NCBI GenBank assembly: GCA_003577165.1
Contig: QEUM01000016.1
Span: 1 to 43,069, forward strand
Length of the DNA: 43,069 bases
From: Armatimonadota bacterium
GTDB lineage: Bacteria; Armatimonadota; Fimbriimonadia; Fimbriimonadales; ATM1
Direction of reading: 5' to 3'
Shown here: positions 15,448-25,178 of the stretch, one piece after another
Layout: the number at the start of each line of letters is the position of its first letter
Numbering within the stretch: position 1 is the stretch's first letter
The notes under the pieces: generated by a model
What the model was told of the DNA's origin: nothing
The model's database searches: none
Seen by the model: only the letters and a program-made list of their open reading frames with translations
Position numbers and translations under genes: made by a program

Positions 15448-16542
15448 TCATATTACGTCAGCGGGCGGTTCGTGAGGTTCAGCGGGTGGGGGCGGAGCGG
15501 GAATTTCGATGACCTGCCTCACCGGGTAGTTGATGGCGATGCCGAGTTGCGCGAAGCGCCGGTGGAGAGCCTTGATGAACTCGTGTTGGACGAGGAAGCT
15601 CTTGTCGTAATTCACCGCTCTCAAGATCACTCGGAAGAGGATGTTGGACTCTCCGAACGTGTGGTAGCGAACCAGAGGCTCGAAAGTGGGATCGGCGCCT
15701 TCTATGTTGTGCAGCACCCAATTCGCAACCTCTAAAACCGCCGTTTCGACCTTGTATAGGTTCATCTCATAGGCGATGCCGCACTCAACGTAGACTCGCA
15801 CCGTCTGCTCTGGCGGCGACAAGTTCGTGATGATCGCAGAGGTGATTTTGTTGTTCGGAACGACGACGGCCATTCCGCCGTACGGCTTCAATCGTGTCGT
15901 TCGCCACCCGATCTGTTCGACGAATCCTTCCTGTCCGCTGTCCAACTTGATGTAGTCACCCGGTCGGAACGGCTTGTCGGCTGCGATGGTCATACCGGCA
16001 AAGTAGTTGCTGAGCGTGTCCTGCAGGGCGAGGGCGACCGCGAGGCCCGCAATTCCGAGTGACGCGAGTACGGGCCCGACGTTGACTCCGACCTGATAGA
16101 GAGCCGTCATCACGGCCAGCAGCGCCATGCAGGCTGCAAACACCTTTCGGAACAGCAGGAGGTTTGCAGCGTCCCCCCCTCCGCGCATGACGGCGGCTCT
16201 TGCTGTGAGGAAGATCAGTTTGTACGCGAAATAGAAGGCCGCGAGAATTCCGACTGCGCCGAGCCACAGATCAAAAGTGGCCCAATCGAAAGCGACGTCC
16301 TGCATCGCCTCGAATCGGCGGACGATCAGGCTGCCTAAGAATACGCCAAGCAGACCGGTGGCGAGAACGATCGGCAAGCGCATGCCTCCGGCAACCGTTT
16401 CCTTCGCGCCGACTCCGTGCGCGAACGCGATGCGACGGGCGATCGCCGAGAGCCAAAGGGAAGCGAGGATCCCGATGAGAATGGGCACACCCAAGGCGAG
16501 CGCGGCAGAGCCGAACTCCTCCAGCGCAGGAATGAAGCCCAT
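15448..16542 (-). CDS. Small-conductance mechanosensitive channel (MscS family)
   Basis: 364 aa. Four hydrophobic segments are visible before residue 185: about 12-33, 55-75, 90-112 and 135-185. The last is the pore-lining helix with the characteristic LASLGIAGLAVALALQDTLS, followed by the conserved NYFAGMTIAADKPFRPGDYI and VVPNNKI of the beta domain. The C-terminal alpha/beta domain ends in a proline-rich tail. It opens under membrane tension to release solutes during osmotic downshock. Only 15 nt separate it from the membrane cyclase gene upstream on the same strand, so they are probably co-transcribed. Confidence 0.93.
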   Translation of the reverse strand: MGFIPALEEFGSAALALGVPILIGILASLWLSAIARRIAFAHGVGAKETVAGGMRLPIVLATGLLGVFLGSLIVRRFEAMQDVAFDWATFDLWLGAVGILAAFYFAYKLIFLTARAAVMRGGGDAANLLLFRKVFAACMALLAVMTALYQVGVNVGPVLASLGIAGLAVALALQDTLSNYFAGMTIAADKPFRPGDYIKLDSGQEGFVEQIGWRTTRLKPYGGMAVVVPNNKITSAIITNLSPPEQTVRVYVECGIAYEMNLYKVETAVLEVANWVLHNIEGADPTFEPLVRYHTFGESNILFRVILRAVNYDKSFLVQHEFIKALHRRFAQLGIAINYPVRQVIEIPAPPPPAEPHEPPADVI

Positions 16543-16557
16543 ATGCCTACTGTACCG

Positions 16558-18318
16558 CTACAGGGTGGGATGCAGGGCGATGAACACCTTTTGGCCGTCG
16601 ATTTCGTCCGCGAGTTGAGCGAACTGCTCGCTCGGCAATTGGTCCACCACGGCTTCGGTCGCGACGATGCCCCCAGCGGGTGCGGACTTCTCGATGTGTG
16701 CTGCGATGTCAATGACTTGTGTGAAGACCACATCGTCCACGTTGCCGTAGACCAGGCCGGAGTGGAGGCCGATACGGCAGCGGAATGGCGAAGCCAACCG
16801 ATTTTCGATGCGATTGAACTCCGACAACTCGGTCTGGATCTCTCTCGCGGCGAGCAGCGCCGACTCGGCGCTCGTGAAGTGTGCGACCGCACCGTCGCCA
16901 GCCGCATGGTGGATCGTGCCGCTGTTCTTCGTCACCACCTTCGCGACCAAGTTCTGGAAACTTCGGAAGGAGTATTCGACGCTGAGATCGTCCGCGCCCT
17001 GCTTCATGGCCGTGCTTCCGACGCAATCAACGACCAGAATGCACACATTGGCGAAGTCCTTCTTGAGTCGCTGCTGAAGCCTAATAATCTCTCCGAGAAT
17101 CGCCGCGTGGTCCTGCATCTGCAAACGAATGCGATGAGCGTTTCGCTCTTCGATGCGCGCGCCGACACTGCCGAGAACGCCGAGCACCAGGAAGAGGCCG
17201 AACATCCCTGCCGAGAGACCGGGCTGCGACTGGTACTCGTGGATCATTGCTGTCCACGCCTGTGAGCCGAGAGGCAAGCAGTACGCGGCGGACGAGATCA
17301 CAAATACGAGGGTGGAAGCGAGCGCGGCCCTCGCCACCGTCCCGGCAATGAAGCCGAGCAGAGGATAGGAAACAAAGGTGAGCAGAATGAGCCCTACCCC
17401 CACGGCGATCGGCACAATGCCCGCCATCTGAGCAGGCGAGCCCCGCTCGGGGGCCAAGTCCCCCAGAGTCGCAAGCCCTGAAAAGAGTCCGAGAGCCGCT
17501 CCGACTCCAATGGCGCACCACAGCCAGCGGCCCCTCAGAGCGAGCACACGCGTCCTCAAGGGCGAAGGCTTGTAATCCCTTGGGGCATCCGAGCCGAGGC
17601 GCGTCTGAAGGTCGAAAACTCGCTCCAGGAGTTGCTGGCGGCAGAGGGCTGCGTCCTGGCGGTCGACCTTGACCATCTGATAGTAGGCGCCGAGCAGAGC
17701 CGCCACGGTGGTGAATCCCCCCACCAGCACGGTGAGGAGGATGCCCGCCAGGGCGCCGAGGACCAGATCTGTAGCGCCAGGGCCCTTCCCAGTCAGGAGG
17801 CTTGCCGAGGCTCCAGTGACCACCCAGGTCGCTGAACCGGCGAACGCCGTGACGATCGCGTATCTGACCTGCGCCCTTAGGTAGTTCACGAAGGAAAGCC
17901 CGAGGAGACCGACGAGTCCGGCGACAGGGATCCAGAGCACCCGCGAACTTCCCGGATCCTGCAGGTCGCCGCCGCCGAGCGTCAGCACGATGCGAGCACA
18001 AAGGACGACGAAAACGGAAGACCACACGGGGTGGTCTCGCACCCAGAGGGAGGTGCCTCGCAGCAGGGCCGCTGCACTGTCGAGGATCGCGGACACGGCC
18101 TTTGGCTTCGTGTCGGATTCCGTGCGCTTCGGCATGGACCCGGCGAACGCAAGCGCCTCCCGCACGACCTCGATCGGGATGCCGAAGCGCTCGGAGAGCG
18201 CGTGCGGAGACTCCATCTGGTCGGCCGGCATGGCGCGAAGGTGCGCCGCGAAGCGCACCATCGCTTCGGCAGAAAGGCTTGCCCCGCTCTTCTCCCCTAC
18301 GTCGTGCATGTCGGACAC
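16558..18318 (-). CDS. Membrane-bound class III nucleotide cyclase
   Basis: 586 aa from a GTG. Residues 1-70 are soluble, with a predicted helical segment SERFGIPIEVVREAL. Residues 75-370 hold about eight hydrophobic segments in two blocks separated by a soluble loop containing QDAALCRQQLLERVF. Residues 415-586 are the cyclase domain: ILVVDCVGSTAMK with the first metal-binding Asp, HHAAGDGAVAHF with the second, and IGLHSGLVYGN. It should make cAMP or cGMP at the cytoplasmic face; the membrane part may sense a signal. It is followed directly by mscS, so a link to osmotic or membrane stress is possible (inference). No clear ribosome site precedes the GTG. Confidence 0.85.
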   Translation of the reverse strand: MSDMHDVGEKSGASLSAEAMVRFAAHLRAMPADQMESPHALSERFGIPIEVVREALAFAGSMPKRTESDTKPKAVSAILDSAAALLRGTSLWVRDHPVWSSVFVVLCARIVLTLGGGDLQDPGSSRVLWIPVAGLVGLLGLSFVNYLRAQVRYAIVTAFAGSATWVVTGASASLLTGKGPGATDLVLGALAGILLTVLVGGFTTVAALLGAYYQMVKVDRQDAALCRQQLLERVFDLQTRLGSDAPRDYKPSPLRTRVLALRGRWLWCAIGVGAALGLFSGLATLGDLAPERGSPAQMAGIVPIAVGVGLILLTFVSYPLLGFIAGTVARAALASTLVFVISSAAYCLPLGSQAWTAMIHEYQSQPGLSAGMFGLFLVLGVLGSVGARIEERNAHRIRLQMQDHAAILGEIIRLQQRLKKDFANVCILVVDCVGSTAMKQGADDLSVEYSFRSFQNLVAKVVTKNSGTIHHAAGDGAVAHFTSAESALLAAREIQTELSEFNRIENRLASPFRCRIGLHSGLVYGNVDDVVFTQVIDIAAHIEKSAPAGGIVATEAVVDQLPSEQFAQLADEIDGQKVFIALHPTL

Positions 18319-18674
18319 TACTTGCTACGGTGCACTCGGAACCTGCCGTTCCGGGGGCGGGTTTTCAACGTGCCGGAAGGCCCATTTGCGCACCCGGAGA
18401 GGCCTCGCCAAACAATTATGTTAAATTTCGAATTCGCAACGAACGAAACGAACACCGCCAACGTCCTACGAACGGCCCTGAGCCTTCCTCCTCCTGCCTG
18501 TACCCACCTGCACCCCCTAGAGAGGAAGTGACCGCCAGGGCCGTCTTCCTTTAAGCGGTCTGCGATTTTTTGGGGTCTGCACGCCAACTCGATCACCGCC
18601 TGCACAGGGGACGCGCAGTTGGGATAGAATCCAACGGTTCCCATGGTTGGGAACTCTCACGGGGTCCTAACGGA
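18319..18674. other. 356-nt divergent intergenic region upstream of nuoG
   Basis: No gene is seen. It contains an AT-rich island near 18412-18440 (AATTATGTTAAATTTCGAAT), a degenerate hairpin around 18523-18550 (AGGAA pairing with TTCCT, with an imperfect inner stem), and the nuo promoter and inverted repeat listed separately. It must hold the promoters of both the minus-strand cyclase and the nuo operon. Confidence 0.5.
18625..18654 (+). promoter_or_regulatory. Likely nuo operon -10 box and adjacent inverted repeat
   Basis: TAGAAT at 18625-18630 is a near-consensus -10; no good -35 is visible. Seven bases downstream is a perfect inverted repeat, GTTCCCA (18637-18643) and TGGGAAC (18648-18654), with a 4-base gap. 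It would sit at about the transcription start, as a repressor site or as a hairpin at the 5' end of the mRNA. Confidence 0.45.
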
Positions 18675-20747
18675 ATGGGTTCGGCTGCCGAACAGAAACT
18701 CGTCAAAATCACGGTGAACGGCACGGAAGTCGAAGTTCCCGAAGGCGAGTTGATCGTTGAGTCCGTTAAGCGCCTGGGCCTCGAGATTCCAATCTTCTGC
18801 TACCACCCCCGGATGAAGCCTGTCGGCATGTGCCGGATGTGCTTGGTCGAAGTCGGCTTCAAGCAGGCAGACGGCTCAGTTCGGATGATGCCGAAACCGC
18901 AGGCGGGCTGCACACTCCCAGCGTCGGAGAACCTCGTCGTTGTCACCGATTCGGAGAGCATTCACCGGGACAGAAAGGGCGTGCTCGAATTCCTGCTCGC
19001 CAACCATCCACTCGATTGTCCGATCTGCGACCGGGGGGGTGAGTGCCCGCTGCAGAACAACACGATCTTCTACGGGCCGTCCACCAGCCGCTTCATCGAG
19101 GTGAAGCGGCACCTTCCGAAGGCCGTACCGCTCAGTGAGTACGTCACCCTCGACCTGGAGCGATGTATCCAGTGCGGTCGCTGCGTCCGGTTTACGGAAG
19201 AGATCAGCGGCGATTCACAACTCGCGTTCCGCTTCCGTGGGGCCGAAATGCAGCCCAGCACGTTTGAACTCACCGACTTCACTTCCAAGTTCAGCGGAAA
19301 CGTGATCGAAGTCTGCCCGGTGGGCGCCCTTACGAGTTCGAAGTACCGGTTCCGCTCTCGTCCGTGGGACCTCGAAACGAAGGCATCCATTTGCACCGAG
19401 TGCGGAAACGGCTGCAACGTGTGGCTCGATTACCGGTCGGGCAAACTCGTGCGAATCAACGGAAGGACGAACGAGCTAGTGAACGAAGAGTGGACTTGCG
19501 ATCGGGGCAAGTTCGGCCAAGAGTACATTGACTCTCCGGAGCGGCTTGATCGGGTGCTGTTGCGAAAGGCCGATGCGCTCCACGAGTCGTCCTGGCCGGA
19601 GGCGATGGACGCGATCGCCGCGCGCTTCGTCGAGTCCGGAGATTCCTCCGCGATGCTGGTCGGCCCGCGCGCAACCAACGAAGACCTCTACCTCGCCCGC
19701 GAAATCGTCACGAAAACCTTCGGCTCGAGGAATCTCGACCACCGGTGGACGAAGAACCTTCCGAACAACCCCGAAGCGACGGCCGTACACAGCCGGATCG
19801 CGGACTTCGAGACCGCGCGGGCGATCTTGATCTTTGGAAACGATCTCTCGGATGAGCAGCCGATCCTCTACCTTCGCGTCCGTAAAGCCTGGTCTCAGTT
19901 CAACGTGCCGGTGGTGGTGATCTCCGATCGCGCGACGAGCGCGGATGCGTTTGCCGAGGCAGTCGTCCGGTACGCGCCCGGAGAAGAAGTCGAAATCCTG
20001 ACCTCACTCAGCGGGATGGTTCGCGGAGGTGGAGGGAGCGAGGACCTCAAGAGGGCGTCCGAGATCTTGCGGGGGGGATTCCTGCTCGCGGCGAGCAGCA
20101 GCGTTTTCAATTCGGCTTCGGGCGAGGCTACGGCCGTCGCACTGCGCGACCTCTGCGCCTCTGCCGGGACTCCAGACGGATACAACCTGTTCGCCCTCGG
20201 CGCCAACGAGCAGGGAGCCAGGGATCTCGGAATCCTGCCAACGGAGGGGGGAAAGGACACTAAGAGAATCCTCGAAGCGTGCGCATCCGGAGAAGTCAAA
20301 TCGCTCTGGCTCTTGCACTGTGATCCGTTTTCGCTCTACCACGATCGCGGTCTTGTCGAGCGTGCGCTCGAGAACGTGGAGTTCCTGGTCGTGCAAGACA
20401 TCCTCGCGACCGAGGCGACTCTATTTGCCAGCGCCGTCCTTCCATCTTGCTCGCACGCCGAATACGAAGGGACCTACACGAACATCGAGAGGCGTGTGCA
20501 GAGAGTTCCGCGCATCCTTCCGCCGAAGGGATCGGCACGTCCCCCGTGGCAGGTCTTCTGCGACCTACGGTTGGCCGCGACGGGAGCGATGCCGTTCTTC
20601 GGGCCATCGGAGGTGATGGAGGCGATTGCCAAGGAGCACTCGCAGTTCGCTGGCGTTTCCTACAGCGGGCTTGCTGGAGAGGGATGCGTGCTGGCTTCAG
20701 CAGACTCCGCACTCGCTTCTGCCGGCATCGAAGGGGGGGGCGGTTAG
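18675..20747 (+). CDS. nuoG: NADH-quinone oxidoreductase subunit G
   Basis: 690 aa, the iron-sulfur subunit of complex I's peripheral arm, carrying electrons from the NADH-oxidising module towards the quinone site. Cluster ligands are readable: [2Fe-2S] Cys42, 53, 56, 79; the His-Cys cluster His111, Cys115, 118, 124; a third cluster Cys164, 167, 170, 214; and the N7 cluster Cys240, 243, 247, 275, which only some bacteria keep. The rest is a molybdopterin-oxidoreductase-like domain without a cofactor role, shorter than in E. coli. ATG 18675 fits the N-terminus of the family (KITVNGTEVEVPEGE). It is the first gene of this nuo run; nuoA-F and nuoI are not present in the window. Confidence 0.95.
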   Translation: MGSAAEQKLVKITVNGTEVEVPEGELIVESVKRLGLEIPIFCYHPRMKPVGMCRMCLVEVGFKQADGSVRMMPKPQAGCTLPASENLVVVTDSESIHRDRKGVLEFLLANHPLDCPICDRGGECPLQNNTIFYGPSTSRFIEVKRHLPKAVPLSEYVTLDLERCIQCGRCVRFTEEISGDSQLAFRFRGAEMQPSTFELTDFTSKFSGNVIEVCPVGALTSSKYRFRSRPWDLETKASICTECGNGCNVWLDYRSGKLVRINGRTNELVNEEWTCDRGKFGQEYIDSPERLDRVLLRKADALHESSWPEAMDAIAARFVESGDSSAMLVGPRATNEDLYLAREIVTKTFGSRNLDHRWTKNLPNNPEATAVHSRIADFETARAILIFGNDLSDEQPILYLRVRKAWSQFNVPVVVISDRATSADAFAEAVVRYAPGEEVEILTSLSGMVRGGGGSEDLKRASEILRGGFLLAASSSVFNSASGEATAVALRDLCASAGTPDGYNLFALGANEQGARDLGILPTEGGKDTKRILEACASGEVKSLWLLHCDPFSLYHDRGLVERALENVEFLVVQDILATEATLFASAVLPSCSHAEYEGTYTNIERRVQRVPRILPPKGSARPPWQVFCDLRLAATGAMPFFGPSEVMEAIAKEHSQFAGVSYSGLAGEGCVLASADSALASAGIEGGGG

Positions 20748-22034
20748 ATGCTGGAAGGAACGGCTGGGAGTCTGTTGTTCGCTCAAGCCGGCTCGATGGC
20801 GCTGACCGAAGAGATCCTCTGGGCGCTGCTCCGAGTCATCGTCGTCATCCTCTTCGTCCTCGTGTTCGTTCCTCCTGTCATCTGGTGGGAGCGACGGCTC
20901 CTCGGTTGGATGCAGGATCGTATCGGCCCAAACCGCGCGGGGCCGTTCGGGCTTCTCCAGCCGATCGCGGACGGGATCAAACTCTTTTTCAAAGAGGACA
21001 TCACGCCGAGCAAGATCGATCGGTTCGTCTATTTCACCGCGCCGGCGATCGCGCTGCTGCCTGCCTTCGTCCTCGGGGCGACTGTCCCGTGGGGACCGAA
21101 TCGGCTGCTCACCCCCGTTGCCGACGTCGACATCGGCGTCCTCTGGATTTTGGCGATCTCTTCGCTCGGTGTCTACGGAGTCACGCTCGGCGGTTGGGCA
21201 GGGAACAATAAGTATTCGCTGTTGGGCGGGCTGAGAAGCAGCGCCCAAATGATCAGCTACGAACTCGCGATGGGCGTTGCGATTTACAGTGTGGCGTTGC
21301 CCACGGGTTCGCTTCGCCTCACCGACATGGTCTCGCGCCAACACGATCCTCTGTGGGGGGTCGTGGAATGGGCACAGAACTGGTTCGTCTTCACGCCGTA
21401 CGGGTTCGTGGCATGCGTCATCTTCCTCATCTGCATGGTGGCGGAAACCAATCGCGCGCCGTTCGATCTTCCCGAAGCGGAATCGGAACTGGTCGCCGGC
21501 TTTCACACGGAATACTCGTCCATGAAGTTCGCGGTGTTCTTCATGGGCGAATACGCCGTGATGGCGGTGTTCGGCGGAATCTTCACGACGCTGTTCCTCG
21601 GCGGCTGGAGCCCACTGCCGCTCAATTGGGACCATTTGGCGTCGTCTGCCGACGCGAGCGGAATGGGGTGGCTCGCTGCGACCCTCGCTTTCATCGGCTC
21701 CAGCAAGATCGCAGGCCTCTGGTTCCTCGCGAAAATCGTCGGCATCTTGACGTTCTACATATGGCTGCGGGCGACGCTTCCGAGACTACGATACGACCAA
21801 TTGATGAATCTGGGTTGGAAGGCGCTCCTGCCGATCGCGGCCCTCAACTTCGTCATCGTCGCGATCTGGATGCTCTACGGTTGGATCGCATTCTTCGGAT
21901 CGGCGGCGGTCGTCACGCTCGCCTACTTCTACGTCGTCGTTTTGATTCTCAAGCCGAGGGCGAGCGCCAAGCGTTCGGAACTGAAACTCGTCGACGTCCG
22001 GCCCGACACCGCGAAGACGATCGAAATAGGATGA
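20748..22034 (+). CDS. nuoH: NADH-quinone oxidoreductase subunit H
   Basis: 428 aa membrane subunit forming much of the quinone chamber. Conserved segments: [35 protein letters not shown] (split here as [20 protein letters not shown] and the following [13 protein letters not shown]), [20 protein letters not shown], and the late transmembrane [13 protein letters not shown]. About eight to nine membrane helices. It is longer than E. coli NuoH (about 325 aa), with an extended N-terminus and an insert between helices near residues 280-310. It begins directly after the nuoG stop; an alternative ATG is at 20796. Confidence 0.95.
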   Translation: MLEGTAGSLLFAQAGSMALTEEILWALLRVIVVILFVLVFVPPVIWWERRLLGWMQDRIGPNRAGPFGLLQPIADGIKLFFKEDITPSKIDRFVYFTAPAIALLPAFVLGATVPWGPNRLLTPVADVDIGVLWILAISSLGVYGVTLGGWAGNNKYSLLGGLRSSAQMISYELAMGVAIYSVALPTGSLRLTDMVSRQHDPLWGVVEWAQNWFVFTPYGFVACVIFLICMVAETNRAPFDLPEAESELVAGFHTEYSSMKFAVFFMGEYAVMAVFGGIFTTLFLGGWSPLPLNWDHLASSADASGMGWLAATLAFIGSSKIAGLWFLAKIVGILTFYIWLRATLPRLRYDQLMNLGWKALLPIAALNFVIVAIWMLYGWIAFFGSAAVVTLAYFYVVVLILKPRASAKRSELKLVDVRPDTAKTIEIG

Positions 22035-22074
22035 TGATGAGTGGAGGGGAAATGAGGTCGAGGAGGGGATTGGG

Positions 22075-22608
22075 TTGAGCTCTCAACTCGTCGTCTTCTC
22101 GGCGATGTCCATCGTGGCGGTTCTATCTGCCGTCGGCGTGATCGTGTCGCGCAACGCGGTGCGTGCTGCGCTTGCGCTCGTGGTCAACTTCATCGTGCTC
22201 GGCGTGCTCTATTTCACGATGAATCTGGAACTGCTCGGCATCAGCCAGGTCCTCGTTTACACGGGCCTCATCATGATGCTGTTCCTCTTCTGCATTCTGC
22301 TTCTGAATCTCGGCGCGCCTCAGATGCTCGAGGAGACGAGTGGTTTGAAGCGATATGTTGCAGTTCTCTTGTCGCTCGTGCTGATCGTTTTAGTTCTCAC
22401 GCAGGTGCTTGGCCCCGTCGCCTTTTCCGGGGCGCCGGGATCCGAGTCCGCGCTCGCGGGCATTCCAACCGCGCCCGACGGCTACGGGACGGCGAAAAGC
22501 GTCGGAACCGAGATCTTTACGAACTGGATCTATGCGCTCGAGATCTGTTCGGTGTTGCTGTTGCTGGGGATCGTTGGCTCGATCCTGCTGGCGAAGAGGA
22601 GAGGATAG
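22075..22608 (+). CDS. nuoJ: NADH-quinone oxidoreductase subunit J
   Basis: 177 aa, five membrane helices. The conserved third helix YFTMNLELLGISQVLVYTGL and the following MMLFLFCILLLNL are clear. A TTG at 22075 is used as start because GAGGAGGGG lies 7 nt upstream and the first helix begins shortly after; the first in-frame ATG would cut into helix 1. In most operons nuoI lies between nuoH and nuoJ; here it is absent and a 40-nt gap takes its place. Confidence 0.93.
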   Translation: MSSQLVVFSAMSIVAVLSAVGVIVSRNAVRAALALVVNFIVLGVLYFTMNLELLGISQVLVYTGLIMMLFLFCILLLNLGAPQMLEETSGLKRYVAVLLSLVLIVLVLTQVLGPVAFSGAPGSESALAGIPTAPDGYGTAKSVGTEIFTNWIYALEICSVLLLLGIVGSILLAKRRG

Positions 22609-22953
22609 ATGGAAGGAGTGCCTCTGTCGGCTTACCTCGCTCTCGGCGCCGTGTTGTTCGCGATCGGCGGCCTCGGAGTAATCCTCAAGCGCAACCCCAT
22701 CATCATCTTCATGTGCATCGAACTGATGCTCAATGCCGCGAATCTGACGTTCCTTGCGTTCTCTCGGTACCACGACGCCCCGCTTCGCGGGACGATACCG
22801 ATGGAGCACACGTACATGAACGGCCAGATGGCGGTGGTGTTCGTGATGGCCGTCGCCGCAGCGGAAGTCGCCGTCGGACTCGGCATCATCATGGCGATCT
22901 TCCGAATGCGCGAAACGGTCGACATCGACGAGATGAGCGGGATGAGAGGATGA
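22609..22953 (+). CDS. nuoK: NADH-quinone oxidoreductase subunit K
   Basis: 114 aa, slightly longer than the usual 100. Three helices; the proton-channel glutamates are in FMCIELMLNAANL and in VAAAEVAVGLGI. An insert with the sequence RYHDAPLRGTIPMEHTY sits in the loop between helices 2 and 3. The ATG immediately follows the nuoJ stop. Confidence 0.95.
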   Translation: MEGVPLSAYLALGAVLFAIGGLGVILKRNPIIIFMCIELMLNAANLTFLAFSRYHDAPLRGTIPMEHTYMNGQMAVVFVMAVAAAEVAVGLGIIMAIFRMRETVDIDEMSGMRG

Positions 22954-22963
22954 GCGAGGGGCG

Positions 22964-25174
22964 ATGACAACCGTCTGGGACTACATCTGGATCGTCCAAC
23001 TCCTGCCGGTTGCCGGCTTTCTTGCGCAGGCCCTGTTCGGCCAGCGCATCATCGCAATGTTCGGCCCCGCCATGGGTCGCAGGATCTGCGGCGCCATGGC
23101 GGTCGTCCCGATCGCGCTCGCCTTCGTCATTGGGGTCTTCGTCTTCTACAAACTCACCGAACTGGCGCCGGACCAAAGGGTGCAGATCTCGACCTGGTTC
23201 AACTGGATCGATCTGCAGACGCTTCGCGTCCCCTTCGAGTTGCGCGTCGATCCCTTGTCCTTGACGATGGTGCTCATCGTGACGGGCGTCGGTGCGCTCA
23301 TCCATCTCTATGCGACCGGCTACATGGCGACCGATCGCGACTACCCGCGGTTTTTCACGTACCTGAACCTGTTCATCGCCTTCATGCTGATGCTCGTGCT
23401 GGGGAACAACCTGGCGCTGGTCTTCATCGGATGGGAAGGCGTTGGGCTGTGCTCGTACTTGCTCATCGGCTACTGGTACCACGACATCGCGAACGCAAAA
23501 GCCGCGAACAAGGCGTTCATCGTCAACCGGATTGGCGACTGGGGCTTCGTCCTCGGCATCTTCCTGATCTACGTGACCTTCGCGTCGAGTCAAGCGATCG
23601 TGGGAGACGAGGCGAGGCTGCTGAGCTTCGACGTGATCCTCCCCCTGGCCGAGAAAGTGCTGCCGACATTTGGGCCGGCCGTGGTCGCCGCAGTGCCGAT
23701 ACTTCTGTTCATCGGCGCGATGGGGAAGTCGGCGCAGTTTCCGCTCTACTTGTGGCTTCCCGACGCGATGGCGGGTCCCACTCCTGTGTCCGCCCTCATT
23801 CACGCTGCGACCATGGTGACGGCGGGCGTCTATCTGGTCACTCGGTGCCATGTGTTCTTCGAACTTTCGCCGATCGCGATGCTCGTGGTCGCTTGCGTTG
23901 GAGCATTCACGGCCATCTTTGCAGCGACCGTCGCATTCGGTCAGACCGACATCAAAAAGGTGCTCGCGTACTCGACCGTCTCTCAGTTAGGATATATGTT
24001 CCTCGCTTGTGGCGTCGGCGCGTTCTATGCGGGCATGTTTCACGTCACTACGCACGCGTTCTTCAAAGCCCTGCTATTCCTTGGATCGGGTGCGGTCATC
24101 GTGGCGATGGCGCACGAACAGGACATGCGCCGTTACGGCGCACTGCGCAAGTACTTGCCCATCACGCACGGCACGATGCTGATCGGGTGGATTGCGATCG
24201 CAGGCATCCCGCCACTCGCCGGATTCTTCAGCAAGGACGACATCCTCGGCAAGACCTTTGCAAGCTCCCACTATTGGACTGAGCACGGCTGGCTTGTAGA
24301 CCCGAAGATTCTGTACGCCATCGGCCTAATCACAGCGTTCATGACGGCGATGTACATGACGCGGATGTTCTGGCTTACCTTCCTCGGTAAGGAGGAGAGG
24401 TGGCGAGAGTCGGCAGCGGGAGTGAGCGACGAGCACGCGCACCACGAAGCCCACGTGCACCATCCCCACGCTCACGCCGAGCATGAAGACACCCACGGCT
24501 TCTTCCTCTCCGATGACGAGGTCTTGGAGCGCGAGCGGGCGGAGCACGAGGCCGAGCATCATGACGTGCTCACGCCCGACCATCAGCCGAAAGAGGTTGT
24601 TCCTTCGATGTGGCTGCCGCTCGTGGCGCTTGCGGCCCTCTCCATTGTTGGAGGCCTCGTGTTGTCCGGCGGATATCCGTTTTCAGAGCTGCTGCATTGG
24701 GACACGCAGCATCTCTTCCGCGATTGGAATGCTATCGCCGCCGCGCCGACCCTCCTTCCCGCCGCGGAGATGTTCCACGCAGATCACATGACCGAGTGGA
24801 TTCTCATCGGATCCTCTGTGTTGGCCGCCATCCTCGGGATCGGAGTCATGGCGTTCCAGCATCGGCTCGGGATTCCCAAGAGCGATCGGGAGATCACGGG
24901 TCTCAAGAGGATCATGGGCGCGCAGTGGGGATTCGACGGGGCGATGTACAAGACGTTTGTTGATTTCGGCGGTCGGTTTTCGCAAGGGTTTTATCGCTGG
25001 TTCGATAAGGGGGTCATTGACGGGCTGTTCGTGAACGGATCGGCGTGGACGGTTCAGTCGTTCGGCAAACTATTCCGCAAAGCCCAGACGGGATACGTTC
25101 GATCTTACGCATTGACGATGCTGTTAGGCGTCGTCGTCATTCTCAGCTACGTGATCTGGAAGACGAATCGGTAG
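22964..25174 (+). CDS. nuoL: NADH-quinone oxidoreductase subunit L with His-rich insert
   Basis: 736 aa, the distal antiporter-like subunit with the long lateral helix. Signature segments: FIGWEGVGLCSYLLIGYWY, MGKSAQFPLYLWLPDAMAGPTPVSALIHAATMV (the discontinuous helix and proton channel; key Lys in GKSAQFPL, Lys in FKALLFLGSGAVI). Residues about 489-548 form a hydrophilic loop with roughly 15 His and many Glu/Asp (EHAHHEAHVHHPHAHAEHED and the following ERERAEHEAEHH). It lies between the antiporter core and the C-terminal helices, so it should face one side of the membrane as a loop. Such a run could bind metal ions (inference). Confidence 0.95.
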   Translation: MTTVWDYIWIVQLLPVAGFLAQALFGQRIIAMFGPAMGRRICGAMAVVPIALAFVIGVFVFYKLTELAPDQRVQISTWFNWIDLQTLRVPFELRVDPLSLTMVLIVTGVGALIHLYATGYMATDRDYPRFFTYLNLFIAFMLMLVLGNNLALVFIGWEGVGLCSYLLIGYWYHDIANAKAANKAFIVNRIGDWGFVLGIFLIYVTFASSQAIVGDEARLLSFDVILPLAEKVLPTFGPAVVAAVPILLFIGAMGKSAQFPLYLWLPDAMAGPTPVSALIHAATMVTAGVYLVTRCHVFFELSPIAMLVVACVGAFTAIFAATVAFGQTDIKKVLAYSTVSQLGYMFLACGVGAFYAGMFHVTTHAFFKALLFLGSGAVIVAMAHEQDMRRYGALRKYLPITHGTMLIGWIAIAGIPPLAGFFSKDDILGKTFASSHYWTEHGWLVDPKILYAIGLITAFMTAMYMTRMFWLTFLGKEERWRESAAGVSDEHAHHEAHVHHPHAHAEHEDTHGFFLSDDEVLERERAEHEAEHHDVLTPDHQPKEVVPSMWLPLVALAALSIVGGLVLSGGYPFSELLHWDTQHLFRDWNAIAAAPTLLPAAEMFHADHMTEWILIGSSVLAAILGIGVMAFQHRLGIPKSDREITGLKRIMGAQWGFDGAMYKTFVDFGGRFSQGFYRWFDKGVIDGLFVNGSAWTVQSFGKLFRKAQTGYVRSYALTMLLGVVVILSYVIWKTNR

Positions 25175-25178
25175 AGAA

